The notes below the pieces were generated by a model. It worked only from the letters and a program-made list of their open reading frames with translations. It searched no databases and was not told the DNA's origin. This document shows, piece after piece, positions 7,719-16,297 of a stretch of 43,061 nucleotides of DNA. Position numbers and translations under genes: made by a program. Source of the DNA: an uncultured Oscillospiraceae bacterium (GTDB lineage: Bacteria > Bacillota > Clostridia > Oscillospirales > Oscillospiraceae); contig CALWYO010000026.1 in assembly GCA_944385785.1 (NCBI GenBank), positions 1 through 43,061 of the forward strand, in the 5' to 3' direction. Each line of letters starts with the position of its first letter. Position 1 is the first letter of the stretch.

Positions 7719-8873
7719 ATGGATCTGCAAAAGAGAACCTGGGCCGATATTGACCTGGGAAATATAGAGCATAACTATAAAATGATAAGATCTACCCTGC
7801 CTGAAGGGTGCAAATTTTTAGGCGTAGTAAAGGCCGATGCCTATGGCCATGGCGCAGTGCCCGTATCCAGAAAGCTGCAGGAAATCGGCGCTGATTACCT
7901 GGCAGTATCATGTCTGGATGAGGCTATGGAGCTCCGCAATGCGGGAATCACTCTGCCGATATTAATCCTTGGCCACACTCCCGCAGAGTACGTAAATGTT
8001 CTCATTGACGAAAACCTCACTCAGACAGTTACCTGCGAGGCAAAAGCCCTTGAATATTCACAGGCTGCCAAGGCTTGCAAAGGCACATTAAAAATACACA
8101 TCAAACTGGACACCGGCATGTCGCGTCTGGGCTTTTTGTGCAATGGGCGCCATTTCCACCAGGGCGTGGACAACATCTTGCGCTCCTGCTCCCTGCCTGG
8201 TCTCTATCCCGAGGGGATATACACCCATTTTGCCGTGTCCGACGAACCGGACCCTGAGAGCATAAGATATACACATGAGCAGTTTAATCTCTTTATGGGT
8301 ATGATTGACGCTCTGGAAAAAGAAGGCGGCCTCACTTTCTCAATACGTCATTGTGCAAACAGCGGCGCTGTGTTAAACTATGGGGAGACGGCCCTTGACA
8401 TGGTCCGTCCCGGTCTGCTACTCTATGGCTATGGCGACGGCGGCAGGTTGGGACTGCGTCCCTGCATGCGTCTTATGACCCACGTAAGTACAATAAAAAT
8501 ATATGACGCTGGCACGCGTGTAAGCTATGGCGGCGTATTTACAACTGACCGGCGCACCAGAATGGGCGTCCTTCCCATTGGATATGCAGACGGCCTTATG
8601 CGCTGCCTGTCAAATAACTGTTCCTTTTATTCCAATGGAGGCATGGCACCGCAGCGCGGTAGAATCTGTATGGATATGTGTATGGTGGATCTCACAGATC
8701 TTCCCGACGTCAATATAGACAGTCTTGTTGAAATCTTCGGTCCTAATGCAGATCTGAATGAATTATCAAAGAGAGCCGGCACTATTCCGTATGAGCTCTT
8801 GTGCTCCGTTTCCAAGAGGGTTCCGAGAGTCTATTTAGACAGCAGTGTCCAGGGCTCCATTAATGGCATATAA
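7719..8873 (+). CDS. alr: Alanine racemase
   Basis: PLP enzyme making D-alanine for peptidoglycan. The 384 residues show the N-terminal TIM barrel with the PLP lysine at Lys38 in VVKADAYGHGA and the second catalytic base Tyr270 in RVSYGGVF from the C-terminal beta domain. KLDTGMSRLGF (about 129-139) and the C-terminal GRICMDMCMVD motif are also in place. Start ATG with GGAGG 13 bases upstream. Third gene of the nnr unit. In Bacillus subtilis alr precedes the ndoAI-ndoA antitoxin-toxin pair; here a mazF-type gene also follows. Confidence 0.96.
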   Translation: MDLQKRTWADIDLGNIEHNYKMIRSTLPEGCKFLGVVKADAYGHGAVPVSRKLQEIGADYLAVSCLDEAMELRNAGITLPILILGHTPAEYVNVLIDENLTQTVTCEAKALEYSQAAKACKGTLKIHIKLDTGMSRLGFLCNGRHFHQGVDNILRSCSLPGLYPEGIYTHFAVSDEPDPESIRYTHEQFNLFMGMIDALEKEGGLTFSIRHCANSGAVLNYGETALDMVRPGLLLYGYGDGGRLGLRPCMRLMTHVSTIKIYDAGTRVSYGGVFTTDRRTRMGVLPIGYADGLMRCLSNNCSFYSNGGMAPQRGRICMDMCMVDLTDLPDVNIDSLVEIFGPNADLNELSKRAGTIPYELLCSVSKRVPRVYLDSSVQGSINGI

Positions 8874-8932
8874 TGTCACGAGGGCGGCTCCTCATTGAGT
8901 TTGCCCTTAAGAAGTAGTTGCACAAGTATATT

Positions 8933-8960
8933 TTGCATCGCTTTGTGAAAGAATTATAGT
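8933..8960 (+). promoter_or_regulatory. Possible promoter for the mazF-type gene
   Basis: TTGCAT (8933-8938), 16-bp spacer, TATAGT (8955-8960), 61 bp before the GTG start at 9022. Confidence 0.45.
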
Positions 8961-9021
8961 AGCCCGGTTACATAATTAAAGTGACCGCGGCAACTACAAA
9001 TTCGTCGGAGTGTGAAGCTTT

Positions 9022-9372
9022 GTGCTAAGCGGAGTCAAACGTGGTGACATTTACTATGCCGACCTTAGCCCTGTGGTAGGCAGCGAGCAAGGCGGTATGC
9101 GGCCTGTACTTATTGTCCAAAATGACACTGGCAACAAGCACAGCCCGACGGTGATTGCGGCGGCAATCACATCTCAGATTGGAAAGGCGCGCCTGCCCAC
9201 GCACATTGAGCTTGAGGCCAAATCCTTTGGTCTTACAAAGGACTCTGTTGTGCTGTTGGAGCAGATACGCACAATTGACAAACGCCGGCTCAAAGAGCGT
9301 ATGGGCCGGGTGGATGAGAAGCTCATGAACAAGGTGGACGACGCCATTGCCGTGAGCTTTGGTCTGCATTGA
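9022..9372 (+). CDS. mazF: MazF/EndoA-type mRNA interferase toxin
   Basis: 116 residues starting [21 protein letters not shown], the typical opening of the PemK/MazF/NdoA family, followed by RPVLIVQND (catalytic-type Arg27) and AAITSQ (Thr50-Ser51). In the family these cleave single-stranded RNA at short sequences. The start is GTG with GGAG 11 bases upstream. The antitoxin gene (ribbon-helix-helix ndoAI/mazE) that normally sits between alr and this gene is absent: only 148 bp separate them and I see no plausible ORF there. The intact active-site motifs suggest a functional enzyme. Confidence 0.9.
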   Translation: MLSGVKRGDIYYADLSPVVGSEQGGMRPVLIVQNDTGNKHSPTVIAAAITSQIGKARLPTHIELEAKSFGLTKDSVVLLEQIRTIDKRRLKERMGRVDEKLMNKVDDAIAVSFGLH

Positions 9373-9439
9373 GGGCATCGGGGAACTAATCCCCGATGCC
9401 GCCGGCAGTTCCCGCTATTCTCAGGAGGTACATATACTA

Positions 9440-9964
9440 ATGACAAACAGGAAAAAAGTAACCATAGCTATCGGCGTTCTTCTGGCTGTGGCGCTGGTCG
9501 TAGGTCTTACCACTCTTGCCGTTACTAATTACGGAACGCAATCCGACCCGCTGGTAACCCTCAGCTATCTGCAGGACACTCTGACTCCGCAGATAATGGA
9601 GCAGCTGGAAGATCAGTTATACGCAAAAGCCGATGAATTAACGGAAGATTTTGAAAACCTGCTGAGCCAGAATGGCGGCAGCTCAACATCCGCCGGAACT
9701 GCCACATTTTCCGTGGTCACTCTGAACGCCGGAGACGTGTTGTCCTGCTCAGTTGGCACGGAAATAATGCCGCGTATTGGTACTGTTGTATCTGCCGGTT
9801 CGGATTCTCCAAGGCTTATAGATGAAACTACCGGTGAAAGCATCAGCTCCTCCGATGTTCAGTTGGAACATAATCACATGTATATGGTGACTATTGATGG
9901 TAACGGTATAAAAGCTACATCCTCCTCCAAAGTTCTTATACGAGGTAGCTATACTGTAAATTGA
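9440..9964 (+). CDS. Membrane-anchored or secreted protein of unknown function
   Basis: 174 residues. The frame is open from 9359, but the ATG at 9440 has AGGAGG 11 bases upstream and begins a proper MTNRKK positively charged start, followed by a hydrophobic segment of about 20 residues (IAIGVLLAVALVVGLTTLAV). The outside part has an acidic helical stretch (QIMEQLEDQLYAKADELTEDFENLL) and a serine-rich linker. It then carries a small beta-rich domain (TFSVVTLNAGDVLSCSVGTEIMPRIGTVV ... KVLIRGSYTVN) that resembles a hypothetical-protein domain common in clostridial genomes. Function unknown. It follows the mazF gene by 67 bp and ends before a terminator. Confidence 0.8.
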   Translation: MTNRKKVTIAIGVLLAVALVVGLTTLAVTNYGTQSDPLVTLSYLQDTLTPQIMEQLEDQLYAKADELTEDFENLLSQNGGSSTSAGTATFSVVTLNAGDVLSCSVGTEIMPRIGTVVSAGSDSPRLIDETTGESISSSDVQLEHNHMYMVTIDGNGIKATSSSKVLIRGSYTVN

Positions 9965-9996
9965 TCCTCCAAAAATTATATAATATATTCTTGTGT

Positions 9997-10026
9997 CCGG
10001 GCATATTATTTAATGCCCGGATTTCT
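9997..10026 (+). terminator. Intrinsic terminator
   Basis: ccgggcat-attattta-atgcccgg followed by atttcttta, 32 bp after the stop of the preceding gene. Confidence 0.75.
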
Positions 10027-10053
10027 TTATATGTATAAAGGAGGCATCTACGT

Positions 10054-10728
10054 ATGTCTATTTGCGGTTCATATGATGTAACACTTGACAATGAGGCGGC
10101 AGGCACTCTTACAGTGTCAAAGCAGGGCACCTCTCATCTTTTTGAATTCAGCGGACCTGAGCGTTTTCAAGTCTCAAGACTTGTATGTATTGGAGGCGGC
10201 GCCGTAGCTTCCATAGGCATACCTGCGCCAAAAGGTCAGGGTATGTATCTTAAAAAAGTCTTTAGTTCCGGCACTATGGCAAAGATAGGCATTGAGAAAA
10301 TAGACAGATGCCTTATTGTACCAGTGGACGCCGATCTGTCTTCCCTGACGGCATCCTCTGGGACCGAAACCACGTCAAGTACTTCCGAACCAGACGCCCA
10401 GTCCCCTGCAAGATCCGAAAGTAGCGGTGAAAGCGGAGAGCCGGCAGAGCAGCCTTCCAGGGAATCTCAGCGCCCGCCTCCTCCTGGCTCATGGCAGATA
10501 GCGCAGGAGCCCTGGAATATATTTTCTGATGAAAGGCTCAGAGACGAATGTAAAAAGGCCGGAGAAGCCCTTATATCTTCTGATGGCGCTTCTTCCATAT
10601 TGCTGGCATATCCTTACTCCTCTGATTCCCCATTTCCCATAGTAAGTCAGTTTCCCTCTGCCAATATGCGAAATATCCGGGGAAAAACATACGTTGTCTA
10701 CAGAGTTCAGGACGGAGTAATAATATGA
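10054..10728 (+). CDS. Hypothetical protein with Ser/Glu/Pro-rich linker
   Basis: 224 residues, ATG preceded by AAAGGAGG. An N-terminal beta-rich domain (about 1-90, SYDVTLDNEAAGTLTVSKQG ... KIGIEKIDRCLIVPVD) is followed by a low-complexity, Ser/Glu/Pro-rich linker (about 95-145, ending PPPPGSW). A C-terminal segment of about 75 residues follows (DERLRDECKKAGEALISSDGASSILLAYPYSSDSPFPIVSQF). There is no signal peptide or membrane segment, so it is probably cytoplasmic. I do not recognise a family. It sits alone between a terminator and the ireB promoter. Confidence 0.7.
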   Translation: MSICGSYDVTLDNEAAGTLTVSKQGTSHLFEFSGPERFQVSRLVCIGGGAVASIGIPAPKGQGMYLKKVFSSGTMAKIGIEKIDRCLIVPVDADLSSLTASSGTETTSSTSEPDAQSPARSESSGESGEPAEQPSRESQRPPPPGSWQIAQEPWNIFSDERLRDECKKAGEALISSDGASSILLAYPYSSDSPFPIVSQFPSANMRNIRGKTYVVYRVQDGVII

Positions 10729-10806
10729 TCCATGTGAATATTTCCCAACATTATTCTGTAAAATATAAGAGAATAGTCATATTACCCTCATTTTGTTACT
10801 TTCCGC

Positions 10807-10834
10807 TTTACACCTAAAATATTTTTGGTATAAT
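10807..10834 (+). promoter_or_regulatory. Promoter of ireB
   Basis: TTTACA (10807-10812), 16-bp spacer, TATAAT (10829-10834), 53 bp before the start codon. Confidence 0.65.
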
Positions 10835-10886
10835 TGGACTATGCAAAGTGTAAACCATATCTTATGTGTGAAGGAGGGACAAGGGC

Positions 10887-11153
10887 ATGGATATGCAGGA
10901 TTACACGCGGAAATTCGACGTTGTTGATAAGAAAATCGGTACCAGGGAAATTCTCTCTTCCGTATATGATTCTCTGAAACTGAAAGGATATAACCCAATT
11001 AACCAAATAGTCGGCTATATCCTGTCCGAGGACCCCACGTATATAACAAATTACAACAACGCCCGCAGTCTCATCTGCCGAATAGACAGAGACGAGCTTC
11101 TTCAGGAGCTGCTCATCAGCTATCTGGAGAAAGATGAACGCAACGCTGATTAA
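10887..11153 (+). CDS. ireB: IreB family regulatory phosphoprotein (DUF965)
   Basis: 88 residues that match the IreB/YrzL family along their whole length: [45 protein letters not shown] and the [13 protein letters not shown] tail are family hallmarks. In Enterococcus IreB is phosphorylated by the PASTA kinase IreK and modulates cephalosporin resistance; I infer a role in envelope-stress signalling here. The start ATG has AAGGAGGGACAAGGGC upstream. Its own promoter and a following terminator make it monocistronic. In many clostridia ruvX follows ireB; it is not here. Confidence 0.92.
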   Translation: MDMQDYTRKFDVVDKKIGTREILSSVYDSLKLKGYNPINQIVGYILSEDPTYITNYNNARSLICRIDRDELLQELLISYLEKDERNAD

Positions 11154-11197
11154 TTTTTCAGAATGTGAACTCAAACTTATTTCAAAAGCAATATTCT

Positions 11198-11239
11198 GGA
11201 AGCTCTCTGGAGAAATAAAAATTCTTCAGAGAGCTTTTC
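11198..11239 (+). terminator. Terminator of ireB
   Basis: ggaagctctctg-gagaa ... ttctt-cagagagcttttcc, a long stem with a T-rich 3' side, 45 bp after the ireB stop. Confidence 0.75.
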
Positions 11240-11290
11240 CATTTATATGCCAGTCTTACTGTCAATATCAAAACATCCTGCTCATTACGC

Positions 11291-11396
11291 AAAAAGCCTG
11301 TCCAAATTAGTTACAACATTGTAACTAATTTGGACAGGCTTCCATCTTATTCCACTAAGTTTAAAAATTGACAATTCTATAGTTTTTCGCCAAAAA
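11291..11396 (-). ncRNA. Candidate small RNA with 23-bp terminator hairpin
   Basis: A perfect 23-bp inverted repeat (11294-11316 and 11319-11341, loop of 2) is followed on the minus strand by a run of T, the form of an intrinsic terminator, but no minus-strand gene ends here. About 55 bp upstream on that strand is a promoter (11403-11431). Together they define a transcript of about 105 nt without an ORF. It could equally be a terminator for stray antisense transcription or the remnant of a small mobile element. Confidence 0.45.
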
Positions 11397-11402
11397 AGTT
11401 AC

Positions 11403-11431
11403 ATTATACTCAGTATATAGTGCTATATCAA
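11403..11431 (-). promoter_or_regulatory. Leftward promoter for the candidate small RNA
   Basis: On the minus strand TTGATA (complement of 11426-11431), 17-bp spacer, TATAAT (complement of 11403-11408). Confidence 0.5.
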
Positions 11432-11488
11432 AAGATTTTCCCTGCATTTTGTGCTTATTTCTGTCGAAGTTTTTTTCTGTTTCAAGCG

Positions 11489-11517
11489 TTGACAATCAGG
11501 AAACAATGTGTTACAAT
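11489..11517 (+). promoter_or_regulatory. Strong vegetative promoter
   Basis: TTGACA (11489-11494), exactly 17 bp, TACAAT (11512-11517), 31 bp before the start codon at 11549. Confidence 0.8.
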
Positions 11518-11548
11518 TTGGTTACGTTATTTTTCTGGAGGTGACTTG

Positions 11549-11848
11549 ATGGCATCATCAGTCAAAAAGGGGATTCCTTTAGAATACAAGGGCCGTCCCC
11601 TCTACCGTAAGGACAACATTATATACTATGGAAGTATGTCTGATAAATACATCGTCATGCTCCAGGTAACCGATACAAAAAAAATCGACGATCTTGATGT
11701 AGCGACAAGAGTATCTGTTCAGCTGCAGCTTACGGATCCGGATCTGAAGTCACGTGATCGTATAGTAAAGAAAACTGAGAAGGACGGCCTCTATTCCGCC
11801 ATGGATGTAGCTTCTGTCTGGTTGGAAAGAGCACTGTCATCCAAATAG
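11549..11848 (+). CDS. Small conserved-type protein of unknown function
   Basis: 99 residues beginning MASSVKKGIPLEYKGRPLYRKDNIIYYG. The frame is open upstream to 11420, but the ATG at 11549 has TGGAGGTGA ideally placed and lies just behind a textbook promoter. It has no signal peptide, membrane segment or cysteine and is rich in charged residues; the alternation of strands (IIYYGSMSDKYIVMLQV) and a C-terminal helix (YSAMDVASVWLERAL) suggests a compact alpha-beta domain. I do not recognise the family. It is probably co-transcribed with the NlpC/P60 gene 35 bp downstream. Confidence 0.85.
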   Translation: MASSVKKGIPLEYKGRPLYRKDNIIYYGSMSDKYIVMLQVTDTKKIDDLDVATRVSVQLQLTDPDLKSRDRIVKKTEKDGLYSAMDVASVWLERALSSK

Positions 11849-11883
11849 CATCACCACTTGATTACGAAAGGGTTTTTTACACT

Positions 11884-12792
11884 ATGAAGCAGCTGAAAAA
11901 GATAATTTTCCTCACAATTATTTTATCAATATGTCTTTCACTATGTGCATTTACAGCACTCGCCGCTGACAGCCTGGCGTACGGGGCGGCAACAATCTCC
12001 GCCTCTTCTCTGAATGTTCGCTCAGGTCCGGATACCTCTTACGACCGCGTTACTGTTCTCAGCCGCGGCACCATCGTCGTAATACTTGAGCAGACAAATG
12101 AGAGCTGGTATAAAATCAACTATCAGGGCACAGTTGGCTATGTAAGTACTCAGTATCTGACCAATATCCTTACAGCCGAGAATTTCAATGCGGCAGGTAC
12201 GGTAAATGGCACAGATGTTCGTATGAGAACTGAACCATCTACAGATAGCGATGTATTAGCTACATACGACACCGGCGTTACGCTTGACGTAATTGGCATA
12301 AACAACGGCTGGTACAAGGCAGTAGACGGCGACAAAGTTGGTTACATACGTTCTGATCTTATGGATATAACCGGTCGTTCTTCTTCGGTATCTTCTTATA
12401 CTTCCAGTGGTTCCTCTTCCCTTGGTCAGGAAATTGCCAATCTGGCATTGAGCTTTGAAGGATACGATTACGTGTACGGCGCCGAGTCCCCTTCAGTCGG
12501 TTTTGATTGCTCCGGCCTTGTGTATTACGTATATGGCCAGTTTGGTTACAGCCTCTCCAGGACGGCTTCCCAGCAATATAAAAACAACGGCGTGTCTGTC
12601 TCCAAAGATGAACTTCAGCAAGGCGACCTGGTTTTCTTCTCCTCTAACGGTTATTCCGTAACCCACGTAGGCATTTACATAGGCGATGGGCAGTTTGTCC
12701 ACGCTTCTACATCCACCACGGGAGTTATTATCTCAGACCTTGACAGCTCCTATTATACAAGGGTCTGGTTTGGCGCCAAGCGCATAGTGTAA
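11884..12792 (+). CDS. Secreted NlpC/P60 (C40) cell-wall hydrolase with two SH3b domains
   Basis: 302 residues. Residues 1-28 are a Sec signal peptide (cleavage near ALAA/DS). Two bacterial SH3 domains follow (about 33-95, SSLNVRSGPDTSYDRV ... VGYVSTQYL; about 103-163, DVRMRTEPSTDSDVL ... VGYIRSDLM), which typically bind peptidoglycan. A Ser-rich linker leads to the C40 peptidase domain (about 178-302) with the catalytic Cys209 in FDCSGLVYYVY, His261 in VTHVGIYIG and a third polar residue His273. The family cleaves gamma-D-Glu-diamino acid or related stem-peptide bonds. It is likely exported and acts in wall remodelling. Confidence 0.93.
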   Translation: MKQLKKIIFLTIILSICLSLCAFTALAADSLAYGAATISASSLNVRSGPDTSYDRVTVLSRGTIVVILEQTNESWYKINYQGTVGYVSTQYLTNILTAENFNAAGTVNGTDVRMRTEPSTDSDVLATYDTGVTLDVIGINNGWYKAVDGDKVGYIRSDLMDITGRSSSVSSYTSSGSSSLGQEIANLALSFEGYDYVYGAESPSVGFDCSGLVYYVYGQFGYSLSRTASQQYKNNGVSVSKDELQQGDLVFFSSNGYSVTHVGIYIGDGQFVHASTSTTGVIISDLDSSYYTRVWFGAKRIV

Positions 12793-12813
12793 TAAAAAAC
12801 CACATCTAAAATT

Positions 12814-12840
12814 AAAGGCGGCTTTAAAGCCGCCTTTTTA
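12814..12840 (+). terminator. Terminator after the NlpC/P60 gene
   Basis: aaaggcggc-ttta-aagccgccttttta: 9-bp GC-rich stem followed by T run. Confidence 0.85.
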
Positions 12841-12884
12841 TTTTCTTTAAAATACTTCATAGTTTAACTCAAATTCAGCTTAGA

Positions 12885-13331
12885 TTATATATCCATTGCG
12901 AAATATACCATGTCCTTAAGGAGTACTCCACCGTCAATTATGGGGTGGCTATAATTGACGGTAAAAAAGTCCTCCACAACGTAAGCTCTTTTGAATCCAC
13001 ATCGTTCATAAAAAACTGTTGTTGAGGGGCTGTCTCCCGTGCCTACAATAATTCTCTGAAAGCAGTCCCTGTACTTGTTTTTGATAAATTCAATAACGGC
13101 TCTGCCAATGCCCCGCTTTTGCAATTCCGGAGCTACCGCCAGATTCTTTATCTCCAGCACGCCGTCTCCCTCATCTGTTACAACAGCAACGGCTCCTGGC
13201 GTTCCGTCAAATTCGGCCACGTACATGTCTCCCCGCTCCAGGTACCTGTCGATCATAGCCTCTTCCTCGTCAGCCAGGAGTAAAAGTTCAATGTATTTTT
13301 TCTTATCTGATGTTACTTTCGTCATTAGCAT
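12885..13331 (-). CDS. GNAT family N-acetyltransferase
   Basis: 148 residues. The acetyl-CoA signature of GNAT motif A is clear: LEIKNLAVAPELQKRGIGRAVIEFI (R/Q-x-x-G-x-G/A loop at QKRGIG). It is followed by motif B-like FYERCGFKRAYVV near the C terminus. The substrate cannot be read from sequence. The frame is open to a TTG at 13382 without ribosome binding site; the ATG at 13329-13331 has GGTGA at a suitable distance and is preferred. It diverges from the FAD oxidoreductase gene by about 120 bp. Confidence 0.85.
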   Translation of the reverse strand: MLMTKVTSDKKKYIELLLLADEEEAMIDRYLERGDMYVAEFDGTPGAVAVVTDEGDGVLEIKNLAVAPELQKRGIGRAVIEFIKNKYRDCFQRIIVGTGDSPSTTVFYERCGFKRAYVVEDFFTVNYSHPIIDGGVLLKDMVYFAMDI

Positions 13332-13454
13332 AGTCAGTTCACCATGTATCATTCTATCAAAGACATATTGCTTTTTCAACAAACTGTCCGCTTGTGGTCC
13401 TGCAATACTTGTATTATAATCTGTTTAAATATATCTTGTATGCGGAGGATGCCC

Positions 13455-14672
13455 ATGGAGGTTATAGTGATCGGCGGCGGCGCAGCAGGTATGATGGCAG
13501 CAATCACGGCGGCAAAGCTGAAAAACCGCGTAACAGTACTGGAACGGGCTGAGAGGCTTGGACGCAAGCTGGCCGTCACAGGTAATGGTCGCTGTAATTT
13601 AACAAACATCAATATGTCTCCCGAGCACTATCATGGCCAGCGGGAGTTTGTCACATCGGTGTTAAACGGCTTTAATTTAAAAAGGACCCTTTCCTTTTTC
13701 CGAAGGCTTGGACTTATCACCGTCTCTGAACCATCCGGCAGGGTATACCCTCACTCTGATCAGGCTGGAAGCGTCGTAGATGTGCTCCGCTTTGCGTTAT
13801 CCGCACTTAAGGTAAACGTAATTACAAGCTGCACGGTCTCCGATATCGCCACCTCCGGCGGCACATTTGTTGTACAAACTGACGCAGGCCCTTTTAAGGC
13901 AGACAAGCTGATTGTCACTTGCGGCGGCGCAGCAGGCACGAGAGCCGGAGGCAGCCGGTTAGGTTATGCGCTTATCACAGCTCTTGGCCACAGCTGTACG
14001 CGGCTTTATCCATCTCTGGTGCAAATAAAAACTGAGAATAAATACACAAGGCCATTAAAAGGCGTACGCGCTGACGCCGCAGTAATGGTACTGAGCCATG
14101 GCCGTACTGTCTCAAGCAGCTTCGGAGAAGTCCAGTTCACTGACTACGGTTTAAGCGGCCCCGCAATTTTTGACGTCTCCCGCTCTATAACTACCGGCGG
14201 CAGCGGCCTTTTGGTGAAGCTCGATCTCATGAGAGAGCTCACCAGAGACGATCTAAAGGAAATCATTGAGTCCAGGCTTGGCTCTGGCCTTACAATGGAG
14301 AATCTGCTTACCGGCACTCTGCACAACAAGCTCGGGCGCACGGTGTTGTCCCGGCTGGGATATTCCCTTTCGGCGCCGGTATCCATGTTATCTCATGACG
14401 ATATTGTAAGTATATCTAATATGATTAAAAGCTACGAACTTCCGGTAACAGGAAGCCTTGGCATGGACGGCGCCCAGGTAACTGCCGGTGGAATACCTGT
14501 TGAAGAATTTAACCCTATGACGCTGGAAAGCCGCATAGTGCCCGGTCTATTTGCCGCAGGCGAGATTTTGGATGTTGACGGCGACTGCGGAGGGTACAAT
14601 CTGCAATGGGCCTGGTCCAGCGGACATCTGGCGGGCCTTTTGGGGGATTTGCAACATGACACTGAGAATTAA
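13455..14672 (+). CDS. BaiN/HI0933-type NAD(P)/FAD-dependent oxidoreductase
   Basis: 405 residues. The N terminus has the Rossmann FAD motif VIVIGGGAAGMMAA and then the family-specific GRKLAVTGNGRCNLTN. The C terminus has the second FAD contact GLFAAGEILDVDGDCGGYNLQWAWSSG. These define the HI0933/YhiN group, which includes BaiN of bile-acid dehydroxylating clostridia; the actual substrate here is unknown. The long open frame starts at 13344, but GGAGG six bases before ATG 13455 and the family start (MEVIVIGGG) settle the start. It overlaps the next gene by 17 bp, so the two flavoproteins are translationally coupled. Confidence 0.9.
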   Translation: MEVIVIGGGAAGMMAAITAAKLKNRVTVLERAERLGRKLAVTGNGRCNLTNINMSPEHYHGQREFVTSVLNGFNLKRTLSFFRRLGLITVSEPSGRVYPHSDQAGSVVDVLRFALSALKVNVITSCTVSDIATSGGTFVVQTDAGPFKADKLIVTCGGAAGTRAGGSRLGYALITALGHSCTRLYPSLVQIKTENKYTRPLKGVRADAAVMVLSHGRTVSSSFGEVQFTDYGLSGPAIFDVSRSITTGGSGLLVKLDLMRELTRDDLKEIIESRLGSGLTMENLLTGTLHNKLGRTVLSRLGYSLSAPVSMLSHDDIVSISNMIKSYELPVTGSLGMDGAQVTAGGIPVEEFNPMTLESRIVPGLFAAGEILDVDGDCGGYNLQWAWSSGHLAGLLGDLQHDTEN

Positions 14673-16239
14673 GAACATATGTATATCGCCTTATCATGAC
14701 ACGCCAGAATCCCTTCGCCGCAGCGCGGCAAAGGCTCTGGGCGTTCACTTTAGCGATATATCTGAGATACAGCTTAAGCGCCGCTCTATAGACGCCCGTA
14801 AAAAGTCTGACATACGTATAGTCTATACCGTTGATATTTCTCTCAAGGACGGTATATATACGCCTCCCCTGTCAGGGAATATCTCAATAGCAGAAGATCC
14901 CGTATATACAGTTCCGACTTCCAAAATTGCTCCCGACATACGACCGATTGTCGCCGGTTTCGGCCCTGCAGGTATGTTTGCCGGTCTGGTACTTGCCAGA
15001 GCGGGACTTCGCCCAATAGTCCTGGAACGCGGTTTGCCGGTCGATGACAGGAGAAAAAAAGTGGAGACTTTTTGGAATACCGGCACCCTTGACCCAGAGT
15101 GCAATGTCCAGTTCGGTGAAGGCGGCGCCGGCACCTTCTCCGACGGCAAGCTGAATACCGGAACTCACGACGTCAGGATAAGATGGGTGCTTGAACAGTT
15201 TGTATATTTCGGTGCGCCTGAGCGCATCATGTATGACTCTAAACCCCACCTGGGGACAGACGTGCTGCGTACTGTGGTAAAAAACATACGGAAAGAAATA
15301 ATTTCTCTCGGCGGTGAGGTTCGTTTTGGCGCGCGCCTTACAGGTATTAACCAGCAGGTGGGCTGTATAAAAAGCGTGGAGGTTTCAGGTTCTGAGGGTC
15401 GTTATTCCATCCCTTGCAGCAACCTTATACTGGCAGTTGGGCACAGCGCCAGAGAGCTTTTCCAGTATCTTTTTTCCATAGGCATCCCCATGGCTCCAAA
15501 GCCTTTCTCCATGGGTCTCAGGATTGAGCACCGTCAGGCGGCTATAAACTCCGCTCAATACGGCTCTTTTGCGGGCCTTCATTCCCTTGGTGCAGCTGAC
15601 TACAAACTGTCCTGTCGTCTGGGGGGAAGGGCCGTTTATACTTTTTGCATGTGTCCTGGCGGCTATGTGGTGGCAGCTTCCTCTGAGATAGGCGGCGTAT
15701 GCACAAACGGTATGAGCTACTCCGGCAGAGCAGGTGAAAACGCAAATTCCGCTCTGCTGTCAAGTATCTCTCCCGAGGATTTCCCATACCCAGGTCCTCT
15801 GGGAGGGATGGAATGGCAGCGGGAGATTGAACAGAGGGCTTTTAAAATAGCCGGCGGCAATTATATGGCGCCGGTGTCATCCGTTGGCCGTCTTCTGGGT
15901 TTACCATCCCATAATTCAGTAGCGCCTACCTACAGGCCAGGCGTTTATGAGTGCGATATGTTTGAATTGCTGCCTCAGCAGCTGTTGTCCCCTATTATAG
16001 ACGCTATACCCATATTTGACAGGCGCATTGCCGGTTTCGCTTCCCCTGACGCCGTGCTCACAGGTCCTGAAACCCGCAGTTCGTCGCCGGTCAGGATACT
16101 GCGGGACGCCAACTGCCAGTCCTCCCTTCACGGCCTCTTCCCGTGCGGGGAAGGCGCCGGTTATGCCGGCGGTATAATATCCTCAGCTGTGGACGGTATC
16201 CGCTGTGCAGAAGCCGTGATAACAAGTATTAACACATGA
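14656..16239 (+). CDS. FAD-dependent dehydrogenase, COG2509 type
   Basis: 527 residues. A short N-terminal domain (about 1-80) precedes the dinucleotide-binding motif (PIVAGFGPAGMFAGLVLARAG near 97-117) and PIVLERG. GEGGAGTFSDGKLNTG, LGTDVLRTVVKNIRKEI and a C-terminal FPCGEGAGYAGGIISSAVDG are all features of the large uncharacterised FAD dehydrogenase family. The start ATG at 14656 lies within the previous gene and has GGGGGA upstream. The substrate is unknown. The gene ends at a strong bidirectional terminator shared with the oppositely oriented U32 gene. Confidence 0.9.
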   Translation: MTLRIKNICISPYHDTPESLRRSAAKALGVHFSDISEIQLKRRSIDARKKSDIRIVYTVDISLKDGIYTPPLSGNISIAEDPVYTVPTSKIAPDIRPIVAGFGPAGMFAGLVLARAGLRPIVLERGLPVDDRRKKVETFWNTGTLDPECNVQFGEGGAGTFSDGKLNTGTHDVRIRWVLEQFVYFGAPERIMYDSKPHLGTDVLRTVVKNIRKEIISLGGEVRFGARLTGINQQVGCIKSVEVSGSEGRYSIPCSNLILAVGHSARELFQYLFSIGIPMAPKPFSMGLRIEHRQAAINSAQYGSFAGLHSLGAADYKLSCRLGGRAVYTFCMCPGGYVVAASSEIGGVCTNGMSYSGRAGENANSALLSSISPEDFPYPGPLGGMEWQREIEQRAFKIAGGNYMAPVSSVGRLLGLPSHNSVAPTYRPGVYECDMFELLPQQLLSPIIDAIPIFDRRIAGFASPDAVLTGPETRSSSPVRILRDANCQSSLHGLFPCGEGAGYAGGIISSAVDGIRCAEAVITSINT

Positions 16240-16275
16240 AAACTAACGGCGGTTTAAAACCGCCGTTAGTTTTTT
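16239..16275. terminator. Bidirectional terminator
   Basis: aaaactaacggcggtttaaa followed by accgccgttagtttttt: 14-bp perfect stem with A run on one side and T run on the other, serving both convergent genes. Confidence 0.85.
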
Positions 16276-16297
16276 AACCGGAGCATAATAGGCTGTC

